Below, piece by piece: positions 20,862-30,432 of a DNA stretch of 64,000 nucleotides. Position 1 is the first letter of the stretch. Every line of letters starts with the position of its first letter. The DNA is from an uncultured Collinsella sp. (GTDB lineage: Bacteria; Actinomycetota; Coriobacteriia; Coriobacteriales; Coriobacteriaceae). The notes under the pieces are model-generated. The model searched no databases. It was not told the origin of the DNA and saw only the letters and a program-made list of their open reading frames with translations. The stretch lies in contig CABRHW010000001.1 in NCBI GenBank assembly GCA_902470765.1, positions 152,549 through 216,548 on the forward strand. The letters run 5' to 3'. A program made the translations under genes and the position numbers.

Positions 20862-21218
20862 TTACAGTTCTTGTGCCTCGGCAGCGATCTTGGCGGCAGC
20901 GTCGCGGGCGCGCATCATATCCATCGCGCGCTTGTCGAGTACCTTGATCTGGTTGGTCAGCATTACTGCATCGACCACACCCCAGATTACCAAGCCTGTT
21001 GAAATCGAAAACCCAAGCGCACCAACTGTACCACGAAGGCGCGAGCAGATTGCCGCGACAAGAGCGGAGATGACAACCATCTTGATAAACGAGCTGCGGC
21101 GCTCGCGAAGCGTGCGGGCCTGCATCACATAGGCGATGCGTGCCGCCTCGGATGCCTCCGAGCGCATCTGGGCCTCGCGCGCAATGGCCGCCGCCTCAGC
21201 CGACATACCGCTGGCCAT
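20862..21218 (-). CDS. Hypothetical small protein with two membrane helices
   Basis: About 118 residues: an Ala/Arg/Glu-rich amphipathic N-terminus, two hydrophobic segments (MVVISALVAAICS and LGFSISTGLVIWGVVDAVML) and a helical C-terminus rich in Ala. The start is uncertain: ATG 21218 has GGAG 9 nt upstream, while ATG 21251 directly abuts the previous stop. No family recognised. It lies between the bifunctional nuclease gene and another hypothetical gene and is probably co-transcribed with both. Confidence 0.6.
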   Translation of the reverse strand: MASGMSAEAAAIAREAQMRSEASEAARIAYVMQARTLRERRSSFIKMVVISALVAAICSRLRGTVGALGFSISTGLVIWGVVDAVMLTNQIKVLDKRAMDMMRARDAAAKIAAEAQEL

Positions 21219-21251
21219 CAGCGAACACTCCGCAACCCTGCCGCCCCGCAT

Positions 21252-21752
21252 TTAGAAATCATCGGGGGAGAGCGTATGGACGAACTCGTCGAACTTCTCG
21301 AACTCCTGCTCGTCGTCGACATCCTCGGCGTGGGTGGAAACAGTGCCCAGGCGATTCATGATGTCGTCCTCCACAAACATGGGGGCATTGCTGCGCACGG
21401 CAAGGGCAATGGCATCACTGGGGCGGGCGTCGATCTTGCGCTCCTCGCCATCGGCCAGTACGACGATCGTCGCGTAGAACACCGGCGGCTCGGCGCGAAC
21501 GATCTCGATGCGCTCGAGCTTGGCGCCCAGGGCGTCAACGGTATCGAGCAGCAGGTCATGGGTGATCGGGCGCTCGGCGCGGCCGCTATCGATGCCGCGG
21601 CTGATGGCAGCAGCTTCAAACGAACCAGTCTGAATGGAAAGGGAACGCAGCGGCGCGGGCGAGTCCGATTTGCTGCTGCGCTCACGAAGTACGATAAGCG
21701 ATGGCACGGGACCGGCGGCCATGACGATGGTCTCTATGTCGACGCGAACCAT
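21252..21752 (-). CDS. Bifunctional nuclease (BFN/DUF151) family protein
   Basis: 166 residues with the BFN-domain hallmarks: LERIEIVRAEPPVFYATIVV, then RPSDAIALAVRSNAPMFVED, the most conserved block. Members have been linked to RNase/DNase activity and are common in actinobacteria. The catalytic mechanism is poorly defined. The start ATG 21752 has GGAGGTG with good spacing; the ORF could extend upstream but without support. It heads a likely operon with two hypothetical genes. Confidence 0.85.
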   Translation of the reverse strand: MVRVDIETIVMAAGPVPSLIVLRERSSKSDSPAPLRSLSIQTGSFEAAAISRGIDSGRAERPITHDLLLDTVDALGAKLERIEIVRAEPPVFYATIVVLADGEERKIDARPSDAIALAVRSNAPMFVEDDIMNRLGTVSTHAEDVDDEQEFEKFDEFVHTLSPDDF

Positions 21753-21888
21753 GGAACACCTCCGGTACGTAGCGGTTAACACGCGGCAGCGCGCCGCATT
21801 GAATAGCTATACTACCCAATCTTTCGCACAGCACACAAAATCAAAGTAGTTAATTTGGGACGGGTTTTTTGACTACTTTCAGTAGGTA

Positions 21889-21923
21889 AGAAAAAAGCCC
21901 CGAGGCAACGCCCCAGGGCTCTT
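21889..21923 (-). terminator. Terminator of the tRNA-Ile/Ala/Ile cluster
   Basis: On the minus strand AGCCCTGGGGC pairs imperfectly with GCCTCGGGGCT, followed by TTTTTT. It is 12 nt after the last tRNA-Ile. Confidence 0.8.
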
Positions 21924-21934
21924 CACAGTTTTGA

Positions 21935-22012
21935 TGGTGGACCTGACAAGATTCGAACTTGTGACCTCCCGGTTATCAGCCGGACGCTCTAACCAACTGA
22001 GCTACAGGTCCA
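21935..22012 (-). tRNA. tRNA-Ile (anticodon GAT), CCA encoded
   Basis: Acceptor TGGACCT pairs with AGGTCCA, then CCA. The anticodon stem CCGGC/.. holds loop CTGATAA (GAT). T-arm TTCGAAT. It is identical in its visible sequence to the copy at 22159-22236. It lies 3 nt from tRNA-Ala. Confidence 0.97.
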
Positions 22013-22015
22013 TCA

Positions 22016-22091
22016 TGGTGGAGGTTAGGGGGATCGAACCCCTGACCTCAGGCTTGCAAAGCCCGCGCTCTCCCAGCTGAGCTAAACCCCC
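22016..22091 (-). tRNA. tRNA-Ala (anticodon TGC), CCA encoded
   Basis: Acceptor GGGGGTT pairs with AACCTCC (one G-U), then A and CCA. Anticodon loop TTTGCAA (TGC). D-arm AGCTCAGCTGGGAGAGC is canonical. It sits between two tRNA-Ile genes, outside any rRNA operon. Confidence 0.97.
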
Positions 22092-22102
22092 ACGGAGACA
22101 GT

Positions 22103-22147
22103 AATAAACACCCCAGCGGCGACTCGGCTCTCGCTGGGGTGTTTATT
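22103..22147. other. Perfect 16-bp hairpin between tRNA-Ile and tRNA-Ala
   Basis: AATAAACACCCCAGCG (22103-22118) pairs perfectly with CGCTGGGGTGTTTATT (22132-22147). T-runs on either side are weak, so it may be a partial terminator or a processing signal inside the tRNA transcript. Confidence 0.75.
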
Positions 22148-22158
22148 GCGAAAGAAAG

Positions 22159-22236
22159 TGGTGGACCTGACAAGATTCGAACTTGTGACCTCCCGGTTAT
22201 CAGCCGGACGCTCTAACCAACTGAGCTACAGGTCCA
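22159..22236 (-). tRNA. tRNA-Ile (anticodon GAT), second copy
   Basis: Same 78 bases as the tRNA at 21935-22012, including CCA. It is the first gene of the tRNA cluster, with a good promoter just upstream. Confidence 0.97.
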
Positions 22237-22251
22237 TCGCGCAAGGGATAT

Positions 22252-22279
22252 ATTAGACGAGTCGTTACGCGCGCGTCAA
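22252..22279 (-). promoter_or_regulatory. Promoter of the tRNA-Ile/Ala/Ile cluster
   Basis: Minus strand -35 TTGACG (22274-22279), a 16-nt spacer and -10 TCTAAT (22252-22257); the overlapping TAATAT could also serve as -10. It ends 16 nt before the first tRNA. Confidence 0.65.
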
Positions 22280-22287
22280 CAACTTTA

Positions 22288-22463
22288 TTGAAAATCTTTG
22301 GGACCCCATGGTCGCTGGGCTGGCGAGATGGTTTTGGTTTGCTGCTCGGACAGTCCTGCGCAAGACGAAGGCCACATTAAGTGGCCTTCTTTGCGTGCGG
22401 AACTCGCGACAAACCAAAACCATCTCGCCAGCCCAGCGACCATGGGGTCCCAAGGTTTTCAAA
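22288..22463. repeat. ~176-bp near-perfect palindrome downstream of gyrA
   Basis: A 44-bp arm (22298-22341, TTGGGACCCCATGGTC...) is repeated exactly in inverted orientation at 22410-22453. The symmetry continues outward (TTGAAAA on both sides) and inward to a central hairpin GAAGGCCAC-ATTA-AGTGGCCTTC. A transcript of either strand would fold into one long duplex. Short open frames inside are mirror images of each other and are not credible genes. It could be a MITE-like insertion or two inverted copies of one sequence. No target-site duplication is obvious. Confidence 0.9.
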
Positions 22464-22495
22464 AAAGCGGTCGGCGCGCAGGTGCGCCGACCGCC
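22461..22495 (-). terminator. gyrA terminator
   Basis: GCGGTCGGCGC pairs with GCGCCGACCGC around GCAGGT; on the minus strand it is followed by TTTTTT. Confidence 0.93.
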
Positions 22496-22534
22496 AATAT
22501 ATGGAGTCTGATGATTTTTACCAGCTAGTTCCTC

Positions 22535-25276
22535 TTACTCGTCTAGGAGATCCTCTGGCATGTCGTTGCCGTCGCCTAGATCGACAGGGGTTTCTTCGGG
22601 GGCAGAGCCGTCTTCTGTGGCTTCGCCTTCGGGCTTCTCCTTGGCGGCCGTCATGCGGGCTACGGCGCAGATGCGGTCGTTGTCGTCGACGGTCATCATC
22701 TTGACGCCCTGGGTGGCGCGGCCGGTCTGGCTGATCTCGTCGGTCTTGACGCGAATGACCGTCGCGCCCTCCGTCACGATGAACAGCTCGTGCTGCGGGC
22801 CCACCGTCTTCATGGCCGCGAGGTTACCCTTACGCTCGGTCATTTGGATGGTGTAGACACCCTGGCCGCCGCGGTTCTGCTCCGGGTAGTCCGCGACCGG
22901 CGTGCGCTTGCCGTAGCCACGCTCGGTGATGACGAATAGATCGCCGTTGCCGTTAGTGACTTCCATGCCCAGAACGCTCACGCCGTCCTTCATACCGATA
23001 CCGCGAACGCCGCTGGTATCGCGGCCGGTGGCGCGCACCTGCTCCTCGGAGAACATGATCGCCTTGCCCGCGGTGGTGGCCAGGATAATCTTGTCGCCCT
23101 CGCGCACGCGGCGCACGTTCAGCAGCGCGTCGTCGTCACGCAGGTTGATAGCGATCAGGCCATCACGGCGGCTACGATCGTAAGCGCTCATCACGGTCTT
23201 CTTGACCATGCCACTCTTGGTGGCAAACATCAGGTACTCGTCGGCCGGGAACTCGCGGCAGCTGATGACGCTCGCGATCTTCTCGCCCTCCTCGAAGGGC
23301 AACAGGTTGACGATCGCGGTACCGCGCGCCTGGCGCGTACCCACCGGCAGCTCGTGCACCTTCAGGCGATAGACCTTGCCCTTGCTCGAGAAGAACAGCA
23401 CGTACTCGTGCGTGGACGCGATGAACATCTCGTCGATGACGTCGTCCTCTTTGAGGTTGACGCCCGACACGCCCTTGCCGCCGCGCTTCTGGGCGCGGTA
23501 GGCGGCCACCGGGATACGCTTAACGTAGCCGGTGTGGGTGATGGTCACGACCATGTCCTCGTCGGCGATGAGGTCCTCGACATCCAGGTCCTTCTCAACC
23601 TGGCTGATTTCGGTACGGCGCTTGTCGCCAAACTTCTTGGAGATCTCGCGCATCTCTTCCTTGATGACGCCCAGAATCTTCTCCTCGTGCGCCAGCAGTT
23701 CCTCGTAGTAGGCGATGGCGCGGCGCAGGCCGTCCAACTCTTCTTGGATCTTGTCGCGCTCCAGGCCGGTCAGGCGGCGCAGCTTCATCTCGAGGATGGC
23801 CGTGGTCTGCTCGGGCGTAAAGCCAAAGCGTTCGATCAGTCGGCTGCTGGCCTCGGAGTCGGTCTGCGAGGAGCGGATGATGCTGATGACCTCGTCGATA
23901 TGGTCAAGGGCCATCAGGTAGCCCTCGAGGATATGCGCGCGGGCCTGGGCCTTCTTAAGGTCGAAGCGGGTGCGGCGGGTGACGACGTCGACCTGGTGGT
24001 CGATGTAGTGCTGCAGCATCTCGCGCAGGCTCAGGCATTTGGGAACGCCGTTGACGAGTGCCAGGTTGTTGGCGCCAAAGGTCGTCTGCAGCGAGGTGTA
24101 CTTATACAGGTTGTTGAGCACGACCTGCGGAATGACGCCCTTCTTGAGCTCGATGACCAGACGGATGCCCTTCTGGTTGGACTCATCGCGCATATCCGAG
24201 ATGCCCTCAATGCGCTTGTCGTTGACGAGTTGGGCGATCTTCTCCTGCAGGGTGCCCTTGTTGACCATGTAGGGAATCTCGGTAAAGACCAGGCGGCTGC
24301 GGCCGGTCTTGGTGGACTCCACATGTGCCTTGGCACGCACGGTAATGGAGCCGCGGCCGGTCTCGTAGCTCTGCTTAATGCCGGCGTTGCCCATGATGAT
24401 GGCGCCGGTGGGGAAGTCCGGACCGGGCATGATCTGCATGAGCTCGTCGACGGTGGCGTCGGGGTTGTCGATCAGGTAGCAGGTGGCCTCGATCGCCTCG
24501 GTGAGGTTATGCGGGGCGATGTTGGTGGCCATGCCGACGGCGATGCCCTGGCTGCCGTTGACCAGCAGGTTGGGGAAGCGCGCAGGCAGTGCCACGGGCT
24601 CGGCGAGCGATTCGTCGTAGTTGGGCTGCCAGTCGACGGTATCCTTCTGCAAGTCACGCAGCAGTTCCATGGCGGGCTTGGCCAGGCGGCTCTCGGTGTA
24701 ACGCATGGCCGCCGCGCCGTCGCCATCGATGTTGCCGAAGTTGCCGTGACCGTCGATGAGCGGCGTGCGCATGGAGAACCACTGCGCCAGGCGGACCATG
24801 GCCTCGTAGACCGCAGAGTCACCGTGCGGGTGGTACTTACCGATAACTTCGCCGACCGTCCAGGCCGACTTTTTGTGTGGGCGGTTGGGGTAGATGCCGC
24901 TCTCGTTCATCGCGTACAGGATGCGGCGGTGTACCGGCTTTAAGCCGTCGCGCACGTCCGGCAGGGCACGCGCTGTGATAACCGACATCGAATACTCGAT
25001 GAACGACTGCTTCATCTCGCGACCGAACTCCGAAATCTGGAGCTGGCCGCCGTTGATGTCCTCGCCGGCCGAGGCGCCACGATCGACTTCGCCAAAGCTC
25101 TCCTCGAGCTCACCGTCGTCGTCCTCTTCCTCATCATCATCGGCATCGGGGTTATAGGCGTCCGGATCGCCGTCCTCGCCCTGCTCAGCACGGGCAAGCA
25201 GGCGCTTCAGATCATCGGGCATACCGGCATCGCCGGCCTCGTCCATACCCTCGTTATTGTTGATATCGTCTGCCAC
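22535..25276 (-). CDS. gyrA: DNA gyrase subunit A
   Basis: Cuts and rejoins DNA to introduce negative supercoils with GyrB. Catalytic Tyr lies in AAMRYTESR. The quinolone-determining region reads [13 protein letters not shown], with Ser and an acidic residue at the usual positions, i.e. the susceptible-type sequence. Six-bladed beta-pinwheel repeats form the C-terminal half. At 913 aa it is longer than usual because of an ~80-residue acidic, low-complexity N-terminal extension (runs of Asp/Glu ~46-60) before the conserved [13 protein letters not shown]. The gene ends in an acidic tail. It lies 11 nt after gyrB. Confidence 0.97.
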   Translation of the reverse strand: MADDINNNEGMDEAGDAGMPDDLKRLLARAEQGEDGDPDAYNPDADDDEEEDDDGELEESFGEVDRGASAGEDINGGQLQISEFGREMKQSFIEYSMSVITARALPDVRDGLKPVHRRILYAMNESGIYPNRPHKKSAWTVGEVIGKYHPHGDSAVYEAMVRLAQWFSMRTPLIDGHGNFGNIDGDGAAAMRYTESRLAKPAMELLRDLQKDTVDWQPNYDESLAEPVALPARFPNLLVNGSQGIAVGMATNIAPHNLTEAIEATCYLIDNPDATVDELMQIMPGPDFPTGAIIMGNAGIKQSYETGRGSITVRAKAHVESTKTGRSRLVFTEIPYMVNKGTLQEKIAQLVNDKRIEGISDMRDESNQKGIRLVIELKKGVIPQVVLNNLYKYTSLQTTFGANNLALVNGVPKCLSLREMLQHYIDHQVDVVTRRTRFDLKKAQARAHILEGYLMALDHIDEVISIIRSSQTDSEASSRLIERFGFTPEQTTAILEMKLRRLTGLERDKIQEELDGLRRAIAYYEELLAHEEKILGVIKEEMREISKKFGDKRRTEISQVEKDLDVEDLIADEDMVVTITHTGYVKRIPVAAYRAQKRGGKGVSGVNLKEDDVIDEMFIASTHEYVLFFSSKGKVYRLKVHELPVGTRQARGTAIVNLLPFEEGEKIASVISCREFPADEYLMFATKSGMVKKTVMSAYDRSRRDGLIAINLRDDDALLNVRRVREGDKIILATTAGKAIMFSEEQVRATGRDTSGVRGIGMKDGVSVLGMEVTNGNGDLFVITERGYGKRTPVADYPEQNRGGQGVYTIQMTERKGNLAAMKTVGPQHELFIVTEGATVIRVKTDEISQTGRATQGVKMMTVDDNDRICAVARMTAAKEKPEGEATEDGSAPEETPVDLGDGNDMPEDLLDE

Positions 25277-25287
25277 GTTACCTCCTC

Positions 25288-27360
<2,073 letters not shown>

Positions 27361-27366
27361 TTATCG

Positions 27367-27398
27367 TAAAAAAATACCCTCGGGAACGAGGGTATTTG
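27367..27398 (-). terminator. Terminator after dciA
   Basis: AATACCCTCG pairs with CGAGGGTATT around GGAA; on the minus strand it is followed by seven T. It separates dnaN-recF-dciA from gyrB-gyrA. Confidence 0.93.
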
Positions 27399-27423
27399 GC
27401 TCTACAAGGCCACCAGATGCGAT

Positions 27424-27987
27424 TTAAGGCTCTTTTTTGCTTTGCACGCCCTTGGCCCACTCGGCACTGGCTCTCATGGCATTCTCGAGGGCCTCGCGCA
27501 GTTTTTGGTCTTCGATGGGCGCCACCTGGCGCTCAATCTCGGTGCGCTCGGCCTCACTTAGGTCGGCGTGCGGAGCCGGCGGGCGCTCGGTCGTCGCCGG
27601 ACGCAGGCGCTCCTTGGCGGCGGGCGGCGTGTGACCGGGCGCGGTGGTTTTGAACACCAGGCCGTCCACATGCGCACCGGCGCGCTCCATGCGCGCGCGG
27701 ATGATCTCGCGCAACAGCGTCATTTCCTGCGTCCACGAGGGCGAGTCGAGATATACCAGCAGCTCATTGGACTCGGGCAGGTAGCGCAGGCCCGTCACAT
27801 GGCGCCCCTCGCGCGTGCCCGAGCACACCGCATTCCAGGCGCGATAGACCGCACGAGATTCCTCTGCAGCCTCCATCTGCACGCGGCGCTCAGGCGTCGC
27901 GGCCGCCAGGATGCGCTGGCGCTCTGCGTTTAAAAATCCACTGAAGGCGACCGTTTCGCTCTCGCGCTCGTAATTAGCACGTCTCAC
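27424..27987 (-). CDS. dciA: DciA-like (DUF721) helicase-loader protein
   Basis: 187 residues. The central ~90 residues (AWNAVCSGTREGRHVTGLRY, then LLVYLDSPSWTQEMTLLREI) match the DUF721/DciA fold: a compact domain with the W-x-QE pattern. DciA loads replicative DnaB helicase in most bacteria that lack DnaC/DnaI. The C-terminal third is Pro/Glu-rich and probably disordered. The GTG start at 27987 overlaps the end of recF by 14 nt, so the two are translationally coupled. This recF-dciA-gyrB order is the common actinobacterial one. Confidence 0.88.
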   Translation of the reverse strand: MRRANYERESETVAFSGFLNAERQRILAAATPERRVQMEAAEESRAVYRAWNAVCSGTREGRHVTGLRYLPESNELLVYLDSPSWTQEMTLLREIIRARMERAGAHVDGLVFKTTAPGHTPPAAKERLRPATTERPPAPHADLSEAERTEIERQVAPIEDQKLREALENAMRASAEWAKGVQSKKEP

Positions 27988-29080
27988 CCATGCTCACCAC
28001 CTTGGCTCGATCAAGCAGGTCATCGGTAAAATACCCCAGGTTGGTCGTGGTTATGACCGTCTGGATATCATCGCCGATCAGCCGCAGAAAAGCGCCGCGA
28101 CGCTCGCCGTCGAGCTCGCTCATCACGTCGTCCAAAAGCAGCAGTGGGGCGGTGCCCAGGACATCGCGAGCCACGGCCACCTCCGCCACCTTCCAGGCCA
28201 AAACCAACGTCCGCTGCTGACCTTGGCTGGCAAATGAACGGGCGGATCGACCCGCCACGGCAAACTCAATCTCATCGCGATGCGGTCCCACCAACGTCAC
28301 GCCGCGGCGAATTTCCTCGTCGGCGTGCTCATCAAGGGCAGCCAGCATGCGCTCGTACGCCCAGTCCTTCAGCTCTTCGCGATCCTCGACCTGGGGCAAA
28401 TCCCCCAGCGTGGACGTATAGGTCACGTTGGCGGCCTCGCCGGACGCCACTTGCCCGTAGGCAGTGTGCACATGGCCCGCCAGCCGGTCGAGCAGGGCCA
28501 ACCGGTGCACGAGCAGGGCCGAGCCCGCGCGGGCAATCGAATCGTTCCACGCGCCGAGCATCTCGCGGCAGCACCAGGCCTCCTTGAGCAAGGCGTTACG
28601 CTGGGTCACGCAGCGCCCATAGGTGCTCGCAAGATCGGCATAGCGTGCGCTCAGTTGCATGCCAAAGTCATCGAGGGCGGCACGGCGCACACTGGCGCCT
28701 CGCTTAACCATGTCCAGATGGTCGGGGCAAAACAGCACGCTCGGCAGGACCCCGCGCACACCGGCGGCAGAGCATCTCTTGCCGTTGCGGCTAAACGAGC
28801 GCTTACCGTCCTCCGCGCTCAATCCCATATCAAGCACGCGGCCGTCGCCCTCGAGCCTCAGCTCAACCTTGCACGAGTCCGCGCCGTCATGGACGAGCTC
28901 GGCGGCGGTCGGATGCCTAAACGAGGCGCCGCTCGTCAGCAGCTGCAGCGCCTCTATGAGATTGGTCTTTCCCGCCGCGTTGGGTCCCGCAAGTATCGTC
29001 ACGCCCTCGTCCAGGGCAAGGCGATAGCTATCGAAGCTGCGGTAGTGCGCGACGGAAAGATCGCGGGCGAACATGGTCAT
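27974..29080 (-). CDS. recF: DNA replication and repair protein RecF
   Basis: SMC-like ATPase that helps load RecA at gaps. Walker A is GPNAAGKTN near residue 35, the ABC-type signature is SQGQQRTL, and Walker B is LLLLDDVMSELD. At 368 aa it is family length. ATG 29080 is 10 nt after the dnaN stop without a clear Shine-Dalgarno, suggesting coupling; ATG 29074 is equally possible. The longer open frame that runs into dnaN is a shadow. Confidence 0.94.
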   Translation of the reverse strand: MTMFARDLSVAHYRSFDSYRLALDEGVTILAGPNAAGKTNLIEALQLLTSGASFRHPTAAELVHDGADSCKVELRLEGDGRVLDMGLSAEDGKRSFSRNGKRCSAAGVRGVLPSVLFCPDHLDMVKRGASVRRAALDDFGMQLSARYADLASTYGRCVTQRNALLKEAWCCREMLGAWNDSIARAGSALLVHRLALLDRLAGHVHTAYGQVASGEAANVTYTSTLGDLPQVEDREELKDWAYERMLAALDEHADEEIRRGVTLVGPHRDEIEFAVAGRSARSFASQGQQRTLVLAWKVAEVAVARDVLGTAPLLLLDDVMSELDGERRGAFLRLIGDDIQTVITTTNLGYFTDDLLDRAKVVSMGETC

Positions 29081-29090
29081 AGGGCAGTTG

Positions 29091-30194
29091 CTAGATGCGG
29101 ACCGGCATGACCAGGTACAGGTAGTTGATCTTGTCGTAGGACTTGAAGATGCCCGCCTGCGAGTAGCTCTTGAGCTCCAGCGTGATCTCCTTCTCCTTGG
29201 ACAGGGCATTGAGGCACCCGAAGATGTAGTGGTAGTTGAAGGCGATGGTGCCCGACTCGCCCTCGGCCTCGACATCGATCGTCTCCTGCGCAAGGTCCTG
29301 GTCATTGGAAATGGAGGACAGGCCCATCTGCCCGTTCTCGACATCGATCTCGAACTTGACGGCGGGGTTGGCGCTCGCGATAACGGCCACGCGCTTGAGG
29401 GCGGCGTTAAAGGCGGCGACGTCGATCTTGACGCTCGTCACGCACGAATCGGGGATGAGCTGCTTGTAGTTGGGGTACACGCCCTCGATGCGGCGCGACA
29501 CGTAGGTGGTGTTGCCGGCCTCAAAGACGACCTGGGTGTCGGTAGCCCCGATCATGATGGTCGCCTGGCTGGCCATGATGTTCAGCGCGTCGTTAAAGGC
29601 GTCGGCCGGAACGTTGAGTTCAAAGGAGCCCTCGAGGGTTGAGGTCTCGACCTGCGTATCGCACACGGCCAAGCGGAAGGAATCGGTCGCCACCAGGCGC
29701 ACGGTGTTGTTCTCGACCTTCATGTGCACGCCACCCAGGATGGGGCGGGCCTTGTCAGTCGAGGTGACGCGCCACACGCGGCCGACCATTTCGGACAAGA
29801 TATCGGTCGGCAGTTCCACGGCGCTCTCGATGGCATAGGCCGGAAACTCGGGGAAGTCATTGGCATCGAGCGTGTTCAGGCGGAAAGAGCTCTTCTCACA
29901 ACCAATCAGCACCTGGCGCTCGGACAGCTCAAAGGTGACCGGGGCATCGGGGAGGGTCTTGGTGATATTGGAGAGCATCTTACAAGGGATAACCATCTCG
30001 CCCTCTTCTTCGACATGTGCCGCGATGCGATGACGGATCGAGATGGTGTAGTTAGAGGTCTGGAATTCCAAGATGCCGTCTTGCGCCTTGACGAGCACGC
30101 CCGACAGGATGGGAAGGGTGGATGCCGAAGCGACGCCCTTCATAACGACGCCGATGGCTTGTGTAAGCGAGCTCTGGCTGACGGTGAACTTCAT
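29091..30194 (-). CDS. dnaN: DNA polymerase III sliding clamp (beta)
   Basis: Ring-shaped clamp that tethers the polymerase to DNA. Its 367 aa form three similar domains. The N-terminus MKFTVSQSSLTQAIGVVMKG and the C-terminal YLVMPVRI (hydrophobic pocket edge) are canonical. AAAGG precedes the ATG. It starts the dnaN-recF-dciA operon, immediately beyond the origin-like spacer. Confidence 0.97.
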   Translation of the reverse strand: MKFTVSQSSLTQAIGVVMKGVASASTLPILSGVLVKAQDGILEFQTSNYTISIRHRIAAHVEEEGEMVIPCKMLSNITKTLPDAPVTFELSERQVLIGCEKSSFRLNTLDANDFPEFPAYAIESAVELPTDILSEMVGRVWRVTSTDKARPILGGVHMKVENNTVRLVATDSFRLAVCDTQVETSTLEGSFELNVPADAFNDALNIMASQATIMIGATDTQVVFEAGNTTYVSRRIEGVYPNYKQLIPDSCVTSVKIDVAAFNAALKRVAVIASANPAVKFEIDVENGQMGLSSISNDQDLAQETIDVEAEGESGTIAFNYHYIFGCLNALSKEKEITLELKSYSQAGIFKSYDKINYLYLVMPVRI

Positions 30195-30432
30195 CTTTTA
30201 ATACCTTTCTATAGATATAAATATCTTAATAATAGTAATAGCACTGACGAAACTGTTGATTACTCCCAAAGACGCAGGTCAGACCCAGAAAGAGAATCGA
30301 CAGCAACCTGTGTGCAACGGGGGTGGTTTTCCACGTTCAAAACCTGCGCAAAACTTTTCACCACCGCGGGTTGGGTTTTAGACACCTTATGCCCATGGTT
30401 TCGACAAGTTTTCAACAGGTGTCTCTATTTCC
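30195..30432. other. Probable oriC (dnaA-dnaN spacer)
   Basis: The 238-bp spacer holds a very AT-rich stretch at 30197-30241, a likely unwinding element that includes TAATAGTAATAG. It also holds several DnaA-box-like sites that differ from TTATCCACA: TTTTCCACG (30327-30335), TTTTCACCA (30355-30363) and TTTTCAACA (30409-30417). The position is the usual actinobacterial origin, and the gene-strand switch nearby agrees. A second box cluster lies upstream of dnaA at 33608-33671. Confidence 0.7.

Noticed and set aside
21844..21879. AAAGTAGT/ACTACTTT hairpin with a 20-nt loop
   Set aside because: Weak stem with a large loop; not called as a terminator because a better one lies just beyond it.
22298..22528. 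Small open frames in the long palindrome (MGPHGRWAGEMVLV on both strands)
   Set aside because: They are mirror images produced by the inverted repeat and lack ribosome-binding sites.
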